Source of the DNA: Phlebopus portentosus
Taxonomy: Eukaryota; Basidiomycota; Agaricomycetes; Boletales; Boletinellaceae
Length of the DNA: 64,000 nucleotides
Assembly: GCA_037892935.1 (NCBI GenBank)
Contig: JAYXKI010000003.1
Coordinates: 930,001 to 994,000, forward strand
Direction of reading: 5' to 3'
Shown here: piece by piece, positions 24,438-38,288 of the stretch
How the letters are laid out: every line of letters begins with the position of its first letter
Position numbering within the stretch: position 1 is the stretch's first letter
Program-made: the position numbers and the translations under genes
Notes under the pieces: generated by a model
Database searches by the model: none
Seen by the model: only the letters and a program-made list of their open reading frames with translations
What the model was told of the DNA's origin: nothing

Positions 24438-24771
24438 AGTTGCGGTTGCGCGATAGGTCAAATGTTGTGATTGTAGTCATGCATTTCACAAGCAGCGCAA
24501 GAATCAAAAGAAAAGGAATCTCGACTATGTAACTGGTACTGTGGACGCGACTTCAAATCAATAGTTACGTACGTAATAATTGTGTTTCACGTTATTTGGT
24601 CTAGTTAGGCATTGCCAGGGGTCCTACTAGCACAGGGGGCAGAATTACGTTTCTGGGCCTTATATGGGAAACAGAGTTGGAAAGCTTGCCTCTGATTGGC
24701 TGGATTCCAGTTCCGGATCAAAATTTTCAGGTTCGGAAATAGGGTTTTGCCCCCTGTGGTACTGGGTACTG
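24438..24771. other. intergenic region upstream of the first direct repeat
   Basis: Promoter side of the STB6-like gene up to the first copy of the 290-bp repeat. No coding feature or recognised motif. Confidence 0.4.
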
Positions 24772-25061
24772 TATTGGGACTCGGAGAACTCCCCGATCGC
24801 TTTATTACCTAGGAAACGGGAGCGCCTCGCCGCCAACGCCGGTGAATCGCAATCAATGATATCCAGACAAGATGTGCGAAATGCTTGGAAGATATGCCTT
24901 CATTCTAGCCACAGACGACTGCAAACACGACATAAATCTGCCAATTGTAGAAAATTCGAATCCAAATTGCTCGAATCCAGATTGGAATCCTCATGCTTAT
25001 ATAATCCTCGATGAGCACTCACGACAGAGGTATCCACCATTTCTCAATTCATCCTGCGCTC
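24772..25061 (+). repeat. 290-bp direct repeat, copy 1
   Basis: Nearly identical to 26131-26420; I count four mismatches and no length difference. Both begin TATTGGGACTCGGAGAACTC and end ATCCTGCGCTC. This copy runs without a break into the TPR/Mlp-like gene fragment. It contains a TATATAAT box near 24995, so it may be a copied promoter. It does not start TG or end CA, so it does not look like a normal LTR. Confidence 0.9.
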
Positions 25062-26080
25062 CAGCATTGAATGTGGAAGAAGTCATTACGAATAACCTCG
25101 TCCTCTATAAGTCAATTCCGGAGTTACAGCAGAAGAATATGGCACTGTTAGGTTTAATCCGGGAGATTTTGTTAAGAATGAAAAATGCCGAGCAGGAGTA
25201 CATGGCGCGAATGGAGAACGAGCAGAGCGAGGCTATTCGTGAGGCGCACGAGGCAGTCATGGCACTGCAGGGCTCAACCTGAGAGTACCCAAGCCAGCCA
25301 CCAGGCGACGATACAGGCTTACATCAAAGAGAGGGATGCGCTGAAGGCTATGATTTCTCGTTATGAACGGGGCGGGGCACGTCCAGCTGCTACTTCTACT
25401 CAACAAGTGAGTCCATCGTCTCCACAGATGAATGGATCTGTTCGCGAGCCAACTGAATTAGAGATGGAGCTTGAGGAAGTACAAACTGACTTTGAGGCAT
25501 ACCGAAAAGAAATGGGCGTTGATACTGTCAAGCTTTGCAAAGAATTCTCCAAATCCAGCATGAATCTAGCCAATTGAGAGCGGCAACCGCAAAGGCCAAT
25601 GCGAGGATCGAATTCCTCAATGGTGAGTTTATTCTCTTTGCTCAACGGGTCAAGCTCACCATCTGGTCAGAGCGGCATTGCATGGTTCAGGAACAGCACA
25701 TCATGCACAAGCGAGAAGCTCAAAGTCTGCAAAAACGGACAACCATGCTGCCGAGGAATTGGCCTCCACTAATGCCCAGTCCGAACGATTGCGGAACGAA
25801 TGCTCCAATCTTCGTGAAGACCTGGGAAGTGCGTCGCCATGTATTAACTCATCTTGTGATTCATATCAACTCGAGGTGTAGAATGTGCAGACTCGACTGA
25901 TTGATGAGTTCAACGTTCTCTTTCTGGAGTGGTCTCGTATGGCGGACTTGATTGCCAACGTGCAGAAAATGCACAATGACATTGACAGGGCGAACGGCAG
26001 CGATAGATGAAGACCTGAGTCCCAAATCCCCTTCTGTATCAGACCGTGAACAGATCAGTGCATTGGCAGATAGGTAAAGC
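25062..26080 (+). pseudogene. fragment of a TPR/Mlp nuclear-basket protein gene, frameshifted
   Basis: Three reading frames in turn encode pieces of one coiled-coil protein of the nucleoprotein TPR (Mlp1/Mlp2) family: ALNVEEVITNNLVLYKSIPE, then YIKERDALKAMISRYERGG, then QHESSQLRAATAKANARIEF, NAQSERLRNECSNLREDL and MADLIANVQKMHNDID. VEEVITNNLVL...SIPELQQKN and TIQAYIKERD are strongly family-like. The frame changes at about 25280 and 25545 without plausible introns, and neither the start nor the bulk of a protein of about 1,800 residues is present. This is a partial gene copy. It lies between two direct repeats and directly upstream of the RING-LON gene. Whether it is transcribed is unknown; a frame open from 24872 to 25282 crosses the repeat into it. 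Confidence 0.78.
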
Positions 26081-26130
26081 CTGGACAGTAGCTAGCCAAG
26101 GATGGTTGTCGTACGAAATCTAGATCAATA

Positions 26131-26420
26131 TATTGGGACTCGGAGAACTCCCCTGTCGCTTTATTAACTAGGAAACGGGAGCGCCTCGCCGCCAACGCCG
26201 GTGAATCGCAATCAATGATATCCAGACAAGATGTGCGAAATGCTCGGAAGATATGCCTTCATTCTAGCCACAGACGACTGCAAACACGACATAAATCTGC
26301 CAATTGTAGAAAATTCGAATCCAAATTGCTCGAATCCAGATTGGAATCCTCATGCTTATATAATCCTCGATGAGCACTCACGACAGAGGTATCCACCATT
26401 TCTCAATTCATCCTGCGCTC
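26131..26420 (+). repeat. 290-bp direct repeat, copy 2
   Basis: Second copy of the element at 24772-25061, offset by 1,359 bp. It ends 54 bp before the start codon of the RING-LON gene, so it is probably that gene's promoter and leader. The TATATAAT box lies about 120 bp upstream of that start codon. Confidence 0.9.
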
Positions 26421-26474
26421 TTCCAAGCTCGCCATGGCGCTCGAATACTCTAGTTCCCCTCTTCGACCCCTCTC

Positions 26475-28911
26475 ATGACCACTCAGAGCCTTGTCGCCAG
26501 CGACATCCACCAAAACATTGCCGTCCAAGAAGACGCAGCCCTGACATCCGAGACGACGGTGGCCACAGAACCTGCAAATCGAGACGGCACAGCCCGAGCG
26601 GCATCTGCCGGCGATGAGCAGCATCCTGGGACAGTCATCGGCCGCAGTGCGCGCGATGACGGGCGCTTCGCTTCTGGTGATCGCAGACAGCAGGCAGGTC
26701 ATGGCCGCTCGCCTCATCGACCTGCCTATGGGCTCCTAGATAATTCTTCTACTTCCTCTCACGAACTTCCTACTACCATGCACGATCTCGTTAGGTCTTA
26801 TGCACCTCTGCTATCCTGTCCAGCGTGTTCTCCACCTTCTCCTTTAGTCGCACCGACAACGCTGCATTGTGGACATACAGTCTGTGCGAGGCACGTCCGG
26901 ACAGGCGATTTCACTCGACCTTCCCCTTCTTCCTCTGCGTCCGCCTCTTCCGTTGCGGCATCATTTTTGTCATTGACAACCGACTCGCATGCATCCTCGA
27001 GCAACTCAGGTCCTGGGATAGTTCCGAATGCTTCTTCTTCTGTTCCTGTATTACCTACCTGTCCACTCCTGACTTGTCGCCCCCGAGCCCGTCGTCAGGT
27101 GATCACTCCCAACATCCCTCCAGAATCTACCGTGGCATATTATCCTCCCATCGTTCAACCAATCACTCCAGAGCTTGGTGAAACTAACCGAATTACGGTT
27201 TCGGATCCGCGCCTGGACGTATCTGTGGGCCGTGTTTTGCATCTACTTGGGAAGGCAAGAAGTTGGCAAACGCGAGAGGACATTGAACAGAGGCTGACGG
27301 AGGAGAGTAACGGGTCCGATGATGAATCACCGGAGGAAGAAGGGAACGGTGAAGATGCCGTGCCTAAGTCTGGATCACGTCCGTCTACTAATGGTACAAG
27401 GCGAAGGAGTAGGCCCGCTTCGAGGTCGCGGAAACGCTCACGAAAAGATGATAATTGGGACGGCAGACACTACCGACACCGAACGCGCGAAGAACTCGTG
27501 GAACGGTTCAATAAAGAATTATCGGAGAGCCTCACTTGCGAAATTTGTTTTATGCTGCTGTATCAGCCGGTCACTACTCCTTGTCAGCATGTGCGTTACT
27601 GGCTCTCGATAACTTCTCTCGTCATACTGATATTCATCGGATGAGTAGACTTTCTGTGCAAAGTGTCTACAACGCTCTCTTGATCATGGAACAAAATGCC
27701 CTCTATGCCGACAAGAGATGCCTCCGTTTTCTTATTTCCAGGACCATCCCTTCAACAAAGTCGTCCTTTCAATCTGTGAGCTCTAGAAACCACAGATAAC
27801 GTCAACTTCTTATTCTAAAAGCGCAACATGGTGTACAGTATTAAAAGCATATCCGGAAGGATATGCAGAACGAGGTCGAGCGATTGAAGAAGAGGAACGC
27901 GATGGCCGGCTGAACACTCCAATATTCGTTTGTCAATTGTCTTTCCCCGGTATCCCAACTCTTCTGCACTTCTACGAACCTCGGTGAGTTTAATTATATC
28001 GTGCAAACCTAACCGTTTTAGACGCGAAGATCCTTACATCGCTCCTTATCTCATTATCTCCACTTCTGCTCAGTTATCGATTAATGTTGCGACGCTGTCT
28101 AGAATCACCTATACCGTGCTTCGGCATGATCATGCCCCAGCGGACTATTGGTGCTGGAAGTAGTGATTATGGTACTATGTTGGAGATAAAAAGTGTGCAA
28201 ATGCTTCCAGATGGTCGAAGCATGGTTGAGACCATTGGGACACATCGCTTTCGTATAATGGAAACTGGCACGTTAGACGGATACATGGTCGGACGAATTG
28301 AGAGGTGAATACCTTTTACTCGCGTAAACTCCAGTTCCCTAACTTTTTCCACAGAATTGATGATATTCCTCGGGAGCTTGAAGACGAAGCAGAACGGAGC
28401 CTTTCGTCCTTGTTGGACCCTTCATCGGATACTTCTTCGACCGGAGAACCGTCATCGAATGCGTCACCTTCGCGAATTCCGCCGCCGACCGCAGATGAGC
28501 TAATCGCTATCTGTCATGGCTTTGTTGAACAGCTGCGAAATGGGACAGCGCCGTGGGTAGTACAACGGTTGAACAACACTTATGGCCCGATGCCGAATGA
28601 CGTGAATAGATTCAGCTTTTGGATGGCACAGGTGAGCGCGCGTGAAGTCATGGTGTGCGATTAAATCCGGATATTGATTGGCCGGCCGGCCTTTTTAGGT
28701 GCTACCGATAGAGGAGCATGAGAAGGCAAAGTTATTAGTGATAAGATCTGCACGGGCACGACTTCGACTTGTAGTGCATTGGATTGAGCAGCTGAATAGC
28801 AATTGGTGAGCAAAGACTGTCTCGCCTGGGAGACATGGATTACGTTGATAACAGACTGCTAAGCACACGTTTCTCGTTAGGTGGTTCTCTCGAGGTTGTA
28901 GTATATCATGA
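26475..28911 (+). CDS. RING finger protein with LON substrate-binding (PUA-like) domain, LONRF type
   Basis: A likely E3 ubiquitin ligase resembling animal LONRF proteins. The first exon codes a low-complexity N-terminus, then a degenerate cysteine cluster (LSCPACSPPS ... LHCGHTVCARHV ... CPLLTC) broken by a Ser-rich insert. A basic/acidic linker follows, then a canonical RING split by an intron at about 27591-27650: CEICFMLLYQPVTTPCQH, TFCAKCLQRSLDHG, KCPLCRQEM. The LON N-domain follows over several exons: PIFVCQLSFPGIPTLLHFYE, YRLMLRRCLESPIPCFGMIM, GTMLEIKSVQMLPDGRSMVE, HRFRIMETGTLDGYMVGRIE. The tail includes EELIAICHGFVEQL-type sequence and LVVHWIEQLNSN, ending GCSIS. There is no protease domain, so it is not a Lon protease. 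Promoter and leader lie in the second 290-bp repeat. Confidence 0.87.
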
Positions 28912-29310
28912 GCATCTTCATCGGTTGGATATTATTCACTGTTCTACTATTGGTTGTGCCATTTATTGTAACATGATTTTACATATATAGATGTAGCTGT
29001 ATATGTGTCTATAGTCGCATCTGCCTGCGTCTCTTCACCTGGATGACGTGGATTTTCACTTGATATGAATACTACATAGTAGTGAGAAACAATATTAATA
29101 TTAATGGAGCGTGACGTCGGGCCGTCGGCAACGTAGAATGTGATGTTGTCACTCGGCAGCTCCAGACAGTAAGTAAGTCATCACTCAGCAACTGGCTCAA
29201 GATGTTCTCCTCTTCTCACAGTCCCCGTCCCATCATCACCTCTCTCCTCTCCACGACCGCCGACCGTATAACTTGCTTGCATACTCTCATCTATTTGCTC
29301 TAGCTCAAAC
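28912..29310. other. intergenic region
   Basis: About 0.4 kb between two plus-strand genes: AT-rich 3' flank of the RING-LON gene, then a CT-rich stretch (29200-29300) typical of the promoter of a highly expressed fungal gene. No gene seen. Confidence 0.4.
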
Positions 29311-31287
29311 ATGGCTGGAACCATACCTTCCCTGCAATCGTCAAGCCATGAGCTTAAAGACAACACGGTCATCATCGGTAGGCAATCTCGGCCTCCGTAA
29401 CCTCGTCTTTCCGTTCTGACGGCAATTCTCCCTGCTTCGATGTAGTCCTCGGAGCATCTGGGGACCTCGCTAAGAAGAAGGTGTGTATATTCTACATTCG
29501 TTGTGCTCCCATAGGCGCGCATATATCCAAGAATTAGTGAATCCCGATGCTGACTGAACAACAACTTAATTTGCGTTATTTCACTCCAGACATTCCCCGC
29601 CCTGTTTGGACTCTACAGGATGGGGTATCTCCCAAGAGGCGTGCATATAGTTGGCTATGCGCGCACGAAAATGGATTTGGTTGAGTTTCACAAGCGAGCA
29701 ACGTCCTATATCAAGAATCCGGATGACGATCCAGCAATCGCAGCGAAGATTGAAGAGTTCAAAGGATTCTCCACATACGTTTCTGGCTCCTATGAGGATT
29801 CGACGGCGTTCCAAGCGCTCACGAAGCATATTGAAGATATCGAGAGCGAGTATGGGTCCCCAGAACGCCACCGCTTATTCTACCTGGCGCTTCCACCCAG
29901 TGTGTTCATTCCTGTGGCGAAGAACCTCCGAGAGAACTGTTATGCGCCCAACATAAACAGAATCATTGTTGAAAAGCCGTTCGGAAAGGATCTCGACAGT
30001 TGCCGGGAGCTACTTGGTTCACTTAAACAACACTGGGCGGAAGATGAGACGTTCCGAATTGATCATTATCTCGGCAAGGAGATGGTGAAGAACATGCTTG
30101 TTCTGCGTTTTGCGAACGTCGGTTTGTCTTCGGGATGGGATAGGAACTCGATTAGCAATGTGCAAATCACCTTCAAGGAACCGTTCGGAACTGAAGGACG
30201 AGGAGGTTACTTTGACGAGTTTGGTATTATTCGTGATATTCTCCAGAACCGTACGCATATCTCGGCTTGGATGTGTTGCGTCTGGTTGTTCATACTATGA
30301 TGTATAGATCTGTTGCAGGTACTGAGCATCCTGACTATGGAACGACCTGTATCATTCTCTGCCGAGGATATTCGCGATGAGAAGGTCCGTGATCTTATCA
30401 TATCCTGTGGCGGTACAATCTTATCTTCTTCACGATGTAGGTGAAAGTGCTTCGATGTGTTCCGCCCATCGCGCAAGAGGACACACTTCTCGGACAATAC
30501 GTTGCAGCCAACGGAAAGCCCGGGTATCTCGATGATGAGACAGTCCCTCCCAATTCGGTCTGCCCGACCTACGCTGCAACAACACTCTGGATAAATAACC
30601 CCAGATGGGAAGGTGTTCCTTTCATACTTAAAGCCGGAAAAGGTATGATCTGTATGGATTCTATAATAAATTGAGGCTTACCTTACTTTCCAAGCTCTCA
30701 ATGAGGCGAAAGTGGAAATCCGTATCCAATACAAGGACGTCACGCAAGGCATCTTCAAGGAAATAGCGCGAAACGAACTTGTCATCCGCATTCAGCCCAC
30801 CGAGTCAATTTATCTCAAACTTAATACGAAGGTTCCCGGACTGAACACTCGCACTGTACCAATTGAAATGGATCTGACATACAAGCGTCGATTCAGTGAT
30901 GCGCACATTCCAGAGGCATATGAAAGCCTTATCTTGGATGCCCTCAGGGGAGATCATTCTAACTTCGTACGAGATGATGAGCTAGATGTGGCATGGAGAG
31001 TAAGTGTATGCTACAGTTGTTGTAGGTGTTCTGATTTCAATTACTTGTTTTAGATCTTCACCCCTATCCTTCATTGGATTGACGGCAAAATGGGTCCTCC
31101 ACCCCGGCCACTTCCGTATCCGTATGGATCGAGAGGTCCGAAAGAACTCGATGCGTTCATCCGGAAATACGGTTACAAACGTACAGATCGGCAATAGTGC
31201 GTCCTTCCTATTCCCATCATCTATAATTCCTTCTCACCAAGTTTCTTCTTCAGCACTTGGCCAGTTACAAATGTCTCCCAACTCTAA
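29311..31287 (+). CDS. ZWF1: glucose-6-phosphate 1-dehydrogenase (EC 1.1.1.49)
   Basis: First step of the oxidative pentose phosphate pathway, in the cytosol: glucose-6-phosphate plus NADP+ to 6-phosphogluconolactone plus NADPH. About eight exons join. Motifs: the NADP-binding [20 protein letters not shown] across two introns, [10 protein letters not shown], the active-site [13 protein letters not shown] with its catalytic histidine, [60 protein letters not shown] and [22 protein letters not shown]. The C-terminus [19 protein letters not shown] is completed by a small last exon: TAG at 31195 is avoided because the donor falls inside it (TA|GTGCGT). Full length for the family. No defects seen. 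Confidence 0.96.
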
Positions 31288-33971
31288 AAGTCACTACCAT
31301 ATCTTGCAGCAACTGTCCTGTTTCAGATTTTTCGATAACACGAAGAGCATTGGGCTCATAAGCAGCTATGTTGTCTTGAGCTATGTATGTAATATTAGAT
31401 AGAGAGAAATGCCCACGACTTGCATCATTTTTCAAGTGCTGATACCTTTGTTGAGGTCAGTTCCGCGACCTATAATGTTGCTTTCTCGCTTAGGCAGACA
31501 GAATCGTATATCAGAGGCTCGAGTCCCGCAAAATTCCAAAAATGGAAGCCGAAGGATTAGCAAGATCAACACCACACAGATTTTCGGAACTTTATCGGCT
31601 CATGCTGCAGATGCTAGTTGCTCAGTTGCTCCATGGGACATGAACCAGGAGTTTCATGCAGCAAGACGTTGACCGGTTCCTTAGATGCTTATGTGACTTC
31701 TTTCTGCTGTTTTATACACATGAACTTTCGGCACCTAGCGTGGCATTGGCTTGCATATCTTCTGGTCGTAATGGATCTCCTCGGAGCTCCCTTTTCAACC
31801 CGCTTGCGAGACTTCCGAACGCTAGAGCACGCCGTACTTTGGTATACATTATCTCACAGCTCGTCGGGGGATGCGGAGACCCAGAAACTGTTCAGATTCC
31901 ATGTGCGATCGACTAAGCTGTGACACAGCTTTCTTCGAATGCCTATGGGACGCAAAGCATCTAACATATCGTACGTATTTGCGTTACCTCAAAAGCTTTA
32001 TGCACCTATCTTATAGGCGCGTTATGTCATATAGAATACATAGACCGCACCGATATGGTTGGTGGTGCCCGCCAACGACTCTCGTGATGCAAGAAAAGAA
32101 GCTTTGGATAGGTGTATGCATTTTTCTTCCTCGCCGCTCCATTTTTAGCGTCTACTAACCTTTCTCGTAGGACCTTCTTCATTATTGTCCTGCCAGCTCG
32201 TCTTTCCGAGCCCTCACACAGCATTTCGGTGAGCGTTTGTTCCAAAATTACACAAGGAAGCGTCAAGTTTGGCGTCACTTTGAAAGGCCTCAATTTACCG
32301 AATGCTCAGCGCTATCTTATTTTCGAAGCTACGGAGAGTAAACATGTGCTAGAGCCTGCGTCAATAGAACCAAGATTGTGTCTCTACCGGTACAGCTTCC
32401 CCACAGCATCACAGAGGTGTTTGAGCTGTTTTTCTGCGTCTTTCGCACTGAGGAAGGGGCGAGAAGACGTCCTCCGGGGACTAGTGCTTTTTCTGTCAAG
32501 AAATGCCACCCTGATAGCCTGGATAGATGGAAATATTTCTCGACTAAAGACCATTCAGGTTTGCCCAGTTGGAGTCTCATATTGGTCGCGTCCAGAAATT
32601 TTGGGATGCCACAGACTTTCATTTTTGGTTTAATGCATCTGGACTTACACACGAATATCTAGGCTCAATTTCCCTGAGTGGCTTACACCCCATCCCTATC
32701 CATCTTTACTTGACCTATCAGTAAATATCTCACGATATTTGCCCGGAAATGAATGGCGTATGGGAGACGTTAAGGCTATGATACAGTCTGAAAAAGGAGA
32801 ACCATCGATGCGCGTTGCATCAGGCACTGTTGGCGGGCGATCGAACCCAGCTCATTGGCTACACAGCCTCATTTCTTTGCGTCCCGGGTTTGTATCTGGC
32901 TTCCTCAACGACGATGAAATCAATCTTGCGTTTTGTCCTTGGAATTTCTGCTCATTTTTCTTCTATTCTCATAGTTGAAGTCGAAGCCGAGAAATCACGT
33001 TTGATTGGCAGATGAATGGGCGTCTCCGGCAATAGATCTTCAGCAGAAGACCAATCGCAACATCTGAATTTCAAATTGTGTACGGCCGTGTTACTCAGGC
33101 ACCCGGTTTGAATGATTGTTGCTACCCGTGGCCAGATTTTCAGAAATAGAAGGTAGCGGTGCTGATGAGCAGCTTGTCTCGTTCTATCATAACAATCTGA
33201 ACGCAGTAACCAGACTTGTCTCACCGAGGAATAATATTTGATCTTATCCCACAGTTCAAGCATGTTTGGAAAACATACAATGTGCATTCTTTCTGGCCTT
33301 CCCACACACGACATTCACGTACAGGTACTTCAGAATGACGGGTAAGTGTATCGAGGCATACATGCATGCACGGAATAAGCTAGCTCTACTTACAAATAGC
33401 TTATCAGGATGACAACCTATAGTGATCCGTATGCATGCTTTGGTAGCTCAGCTCCATGCCGGTCTATTTCGAAGTCATCTTAAAGGAACTTATAGTCTAT
33501 AACGACGGCATTAGTCGTAAGTCCCACATCAGAATTCTAAAAGACTGCTGCTTCTTCTCCACGTTCATGAGGACATTGTACCCTTCCCCTTACGCCATTA
33601 TGAAAACACCGAGACTCTTTTAGGCCACAGAGACTGATTTTTGTGCTTCAACGGCCTTTTCGAGCTTTAAATCCGTCGCCTGTCGGTTCCGATCAATAAC
33701 GTGATTCGGACAACAGATCCGGAACTCCTCATGTGATCGAGATCGGCCACAACTTCTCTTCGAACATCCATGTGGCACAAGCGTTTAGACCAATAATATC
33801 CTGCAACATCAGTCCATCTGCGAAGGTTTTATAAACATTTTTATCACTCGTGATCATGATGCGCATTTACGGATTCAACTTACTCTGTAATTTCTACTCT
33901 CTCGTGAGTTTTTCCGAATTTGCATATAAGATGCCATCGTCGGGCAGTACTCGTCTCTGACATCCCCAAAG
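31288..33971. other. 2.7-kb stretch without a supportable gene
   Basis: This is the longest gap in the window. Many overlapping short frames lie on both strands, the longest 173 codons at 32112-32633 (plus). No frame could be spliced with a neighbour into a recognisable protein, and no signature of a transposase, reverse transcriptase or RNA gene was found. It may be a long regulatory region for glucoamylase, a strongly decayed gene, or an unrecognised one. Confidence 0.35.
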
Positions 33972-36294
<2,323 letters not shown>

Positions 36295-36528
36295 GAGCTT
36301 GCCCTAAATTATATTGCTAGCAAGGGTACCTTTGGATAAAATGCTTTGTTTATCTGCTTTCAAAGTCGGATCGTTTTGTACTTATGATTATTGCACTCTG
36401 AAATTGCATCGACGGAATCAGATATCTACACACAAACTGTAGCGAATCCCGGATATTCGCTATAGATTGAGGTACTGAATGGATCGTCCCAAATCGCTCC
36501 AAATAAGCATCCGGAAACATCAAGACAT

Positions 36529-38211
36529 CTAACGTCGCTTTTTCAATCGGGGGCTTGTGCGTATCAGATTTTCTGTGTTATCATCGGGCTGAGAGCTGGT
36601 GTCCCTACAGCGCAGGGGAAGGCCATCAGAACGCGAACAATGAAGAGCGGGGTCGACTGCGTACCCTTCGTCGTCGCTTCTTGTATCCTCAGCGTTCTGG
36701 CCACTGATAACGCGCCAGGCGACGTTGCATATCATGCCGAACCAGATCATCTGAATGAACTACATGATAATGCACACATTAGGTTAGCACGACTTGATCA
36801 ATTGATTAAGAAGGATTTACCTGCAGAGATATTAACATGGTCAGGAACCCCATCCAAATTTCGTACGTCCAATAATGATTGTTCTCGGGCGCCCAGATAA
36901 ACGGAATGAGCGTTGAGGCGTCAGAGTAAGTGGACTTGATGACGAGTATGAACAGGACATGGCGGGTGATGAACCATGACAATAAAAACCAGGTGAACGT
37001 CGCGTCGCAGATCGTGGGTAGGGAGAGGTAGCGGAACATCTTAGCCAGCTGGAGGGAAAAGATGGGATTAGAGTACTACCATGAATGCAATGGCACACAA
37101 TCGTACTGGAAGGAAAATGTCACAGTAATCCATGAGGACCATGATTAAGCTCCCAACTCGAGTGAAGTTGTAGAAGTAAGATAAAACCATGAGTATGATT
37201 GTAATGACATGATGGGTCATCATTTGCCAGTGGTCCTTGCGACGGGCCTCGGCATTGAGAATCAGCACTTGGTGCATGTAAAACGCCGTTTGAGTTAGGT
37301 AGTAAAGTTTCAAGGGTGCGGCGAGAGGAATGTGTGGGTAACCCAACCAAACTTTGGAAGGATTGAAGGGAGCAGTCGGGAGTTTGGAATGTATGTACTG
37401 TTCGGGACATGTTAAATGGTTTAGTTTGTAAAGCGCGATTATACTCACAAGACCGTAAGCCCATTGAACAGTATAATAAACCATGGACCAGCCCTGCTCA
37501 GCGAAACGGAGCACGCTTCTACTAACAAATCGTTCTTCTCTCCGTTTCTTGCGCAAGACGTCACTTTTCTCGATGGTAAACCCGTTGCCATTCATGAGAG
37601 GCGCGTCTTCTACGGATCCGTTGGCAACGTCTTTTAATGGTTCGTATGTTTGTCTTCGCGTGAGATACCAGTGGGCAAACGGCTCCATGCAAAATATTCT
37701 GAATACGTCTCGGAGGACTGCCATGATGGCAATGCAAGTAATGATCAGACAACCATCCAGAAGGCCTGTCGCGTAGTAGTTCGAGGAATGGAAGGAGTCA
37801 GAGTTGGTAGGACGATCTATTGGGTAAGACAGAGTAAAAAAGGGAACCAGGTACGTCGGCATCCATCCTGGAGCGCCTTCGATGTTCATGTTCAGCTTCA
37901 CCGCTGGGCAAGGAAGTACACAAAAACGTCGATAGTTGTACGAGCTGGTAGGAGGGAAAGGTGGGTTAGCGACGGAAAGAAAAAGAAGGGCAAATGTCAG
38001 ACCATACGCGACCGGGTTCACGGAGACGCGTGAGTTGCTGGAGACGAAAACAGCGAACGGACTACGCGTCAATGGCCGTTATCAACACTGCGAGTGTTGT
38101 GTTGAGCCAGAAGGAACGTGTCCGCGCACGTTCGAAGGAGAGTCGTCTCTGAGTCCCAGCTAGATCCCTTTTTTTATTCACGCGTCGTGCAGTGTACTTA
38201 GTATAGGTCAT
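36529..38211 (-). CDS. ceramide synthase (LAG1/LAC1 family, TLC domain)
   Basis: Makes (dihydro)ceramide from a sphingoid base and a fatty acyl-CoA in the ER membrane. Minus-strand exons give several membrane segments and the Lag1 motif: AEARRKDHWQMMTHHVITII with the two catalytic histidines, then LSYFYNFTRVGSLIMVLMDY CDIFLP. Before it come WSMVYYTVQWAYGL and HIPLAAPLKLYYLTQTAFYM; after it FTWFLLSWFITRHVLFILVI and GFLTMLISLQVIQMIWFGMI. The C-terminus is acidic then basic (SPRLKKRR). The N-terminus is reconstructed: ATG at 38211, exon ending RRLSFER, an intron of about 60 nt (to about 38066), then TPFAVFVSSNSRVSVNPVAY. Without that intron the frame would lack an ATG. The start codon lies only about 77 bp from that of the divergent U1A gene. 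Confidence 0.87.
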
Positions 38212-38288
38212 TCAGTTTCGTGGGAATTTCAGAAAGAATTGCTTATGAGATCGCCCGTCATTGCTTGTTCAATCCCTTCAAGAAAGAC
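38212..38288. promoter_or_regulatory. compact bidirectional promoter/leader region
   Basis: Only 77 bp separate the inferred start codons of the ceramide synthase gene (minus) and the U1A/U2B''-type gene (plus). Transcription starts must lie in this gap or inside the opposite gene. No core element can be named with confidence. Confidence 0.45.

Noticed and set aside
24772..26420. The two 290-bp repeats as LTRs of a retrotransposon
   Set aside because: They lack TG...CA ends, no primer-binding site or polypurine tract is evident, the interior encodes a host TPR/Mlp fragment rather than gag/pol, and no clear target duplication flanks them.
32112..32633. 173-codon plus-strand open frame in the gene-poor stretch
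   Set aside because: No family resemblance and no in-frame neighbours; kept only as part of an unexplained region.
33440..33480. tRNA-like A-box (GGTAGCTCAGCTCC)
   Set aside because: No matching cloverleaf, anticodon arm or B-box could be laid out around it.
38220..38288. Upstream extension of the U1A-type protein
   Set aside because: The extra codons begin at GTG, not ATG, and the first RRM follows the ATG at 38289 directly.
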